A DNA stretch of 64,000 nt from Nephromyces sp. MM_2019 (taxonomy: Eukaryota; Apicomplexa; Aconoidasida; Nephromycida), in contig JADHZB010001258.1 of assembly GCA_015657535.1 (NCBI GenBank), forward strand, positions 4,126 through 68,125. Reading direction: 5' to 3'. Each line of letters begins with the position of its first letter. Positions within the stretch are counted from its first letter, which is position 1. The notes below the pieces were generated by a model, which made no database searches, was not told the origin of the DNA, and was given only the letters and a program-made list of their open reading frames with translations. Positions 62,732 to 64,000 of this stretch are shown here, in pieces. A program made the translations under genes and the position numbers.

Positions 62732-64000
62732 GAAGTCCCCAAAGATTCTAAGGAAGAAATTACTGCGGCACAGGGAAGGCTCCACGAATTCCCCCAAACA
62801 TCCACTGAACACAGAGAAGCTAAACACTTTTGAGGACTCAAGTCCTAAGCGGTGCACGCTGAGGCACTGGGAAAAACTGCCTTATCTTTAAAGTTTTCGC
62901 TCAGGGAAGTCTGAGTGTCAGTCAGGAGCGTAATGGCCCACCCTCATCGCGCTATCTATGGAAAAATTGACAAACCCCAAGCGTGAACTGCTTACACTGT
63001 ACGCAGTGGAGGATATCGAAGATACTAAATCTAACTATGGATGGTGCCGTGATGCAATGAAGCGTTCTAACCCTAGCACTTTTTAAAATTCTAACCATTG
63101 ACTATCGTTCAGTACCAACTAATATTTTTGTGTATCGTTTTCCCCGGCGGGTCACGTCAGGCTAAGCCATATGGTGTACTGCATCCATCTGAGCATTCAG
63201 CAATCTACGCTCCGACCGCAATTTAAACAGATTCTCTTAATCGATGGCATACCCGGAATATTTGCATATCCAAAGGTCGAGGGAAATCGTGCTACGCATC
63301 CTTAAAATCAAGCTGATAGCAAGGAAGGTATGCTACGCTCACTGCTTAACAGACTAAGAAGCAGGGAGCTATAAAAAACTATTGGCAAGGACTCATAACT
63401 CTCAGCCGGTGCTTACATACTGAGGGGGAACTATACAAGTTTTCGTATTCAGTAGTATGCATAGATCAGAAGACTGAAACAGCCCAATAATTGTCATGTA
63501 AATATTTTTATTTGGAGCGGTAGTTAGGGCATGCTACTTCTGGGCTAATTACAACACTGGATGATAGACTGCTGCTTTCCGGCAAAAAAATGAAATGAGA
63601 AACTTGCGGGGGTATTTTTCTAGGTGACAGATTAATCGGCAGGGAGAAACAAAGCAATAATCAAGATACTTAGACTACCAGTGATGGGAGGAAACTTTAG
63701 CTACCTCTTCTTAATAAAAATTTAGTGCTCTGATCGGGCGAATATGAGGGTTTGCTATCAGTTTTTCTTGGGAGGATTGAGAAGAAGTATACCCATTAGT
63801 TGTCACGGAGTCAACAGAACAAAATATTACAAACCGTCAAAAAAATATTAGAGGTACGAGACTAACATACACAATTTTGGGATACGAAATGCCGTAAAAA
63901 TCCCCGAGCATTCAGTAAAAACAAGAAAAAGCGGCTCTGGTGTTAATTTAAAGGCAGTCATGAAATATACACTAGTCCTGAATCAATTTCATCGTTCGCA
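62732..64000. other. window end, no gene seen
   Basis: There is no open frame above 60 codons on either strand and no recognisable RNA gene or repeat array. Single exons of a gene lying mostly outside the window cannot be excluded. Confidence 0.5.

Overview
This is nuclear DNA from an intron-containing eukaryote, most likely a protist. The signs are GT-AG introns with T-rich sense strands, long non-coding spacers, AC/GT microsatellites, minisatellites and short interstitial runs of CCCTAAA (the telomere-type repeat of apicomplexans, and also of plants). An alveolate such as an apicomplexan relative fits, but nothing here proves the taxon. I see no rRNA, convincing tRNA, CRISPR array, transposase, viral gene or toxin gene.

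Layout. 1-4.2 kb: tandem repeats and A-rich spacer. 4.3-7.3 kb: a small minus-strand gene of five exons encoding a single C2 domain, rebuilt here from splice sites and phase. 7.3-15.9 kb: mostly non-coding. 15.9-17.7 kb: an intronless cytochrome b5 / fatty acid 2-hydroxylase. 17.7-28.5 kb: spacer with one plausible but unidentified minus-strand exon pair near 25 kb. 28.7-31.65 kb: a two-exon ELM2/SANT-type chromatin corepressor. 35.9-40.2 kb (minus): a four-exon TRF4/Cid1-family non-canonical poly(A) polymerase. 42.8-55.9 kb (plus): a thirteen-exon NAF1, the H/ACA snoRNP assembly factor; its core domain is spread over four tiny exons, and its introns carry a large AC-rich microsatellite and a C-rich tract. 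60.3-61.2 kb: a tightly divergent pair, a possible small cysteine-containing protein on minus and a ubiquitin-like protein on plus whose LRGG is followed by a hydrophobic extension. The last 3 kb hold short repeats and no recognised gene.

The genes form no operon. Two touch nuclear RNA biology (NAF1 for H/ACA RNPs, and the TRF4-like polymerase, whose relatives tail nuclear RNAs for processing or decay). They are divergently arranged around a shared 2.6 kb spacer, so co-regulation is possible but not shown.

Main results: reconstruction of NAF1, the C2 gene and the poly(A) polymerase exons, none of which is visible as one long open frame; and the ubiquitin-like/LRGG/hydrophobic fusion, the best candidate for something undescribed.
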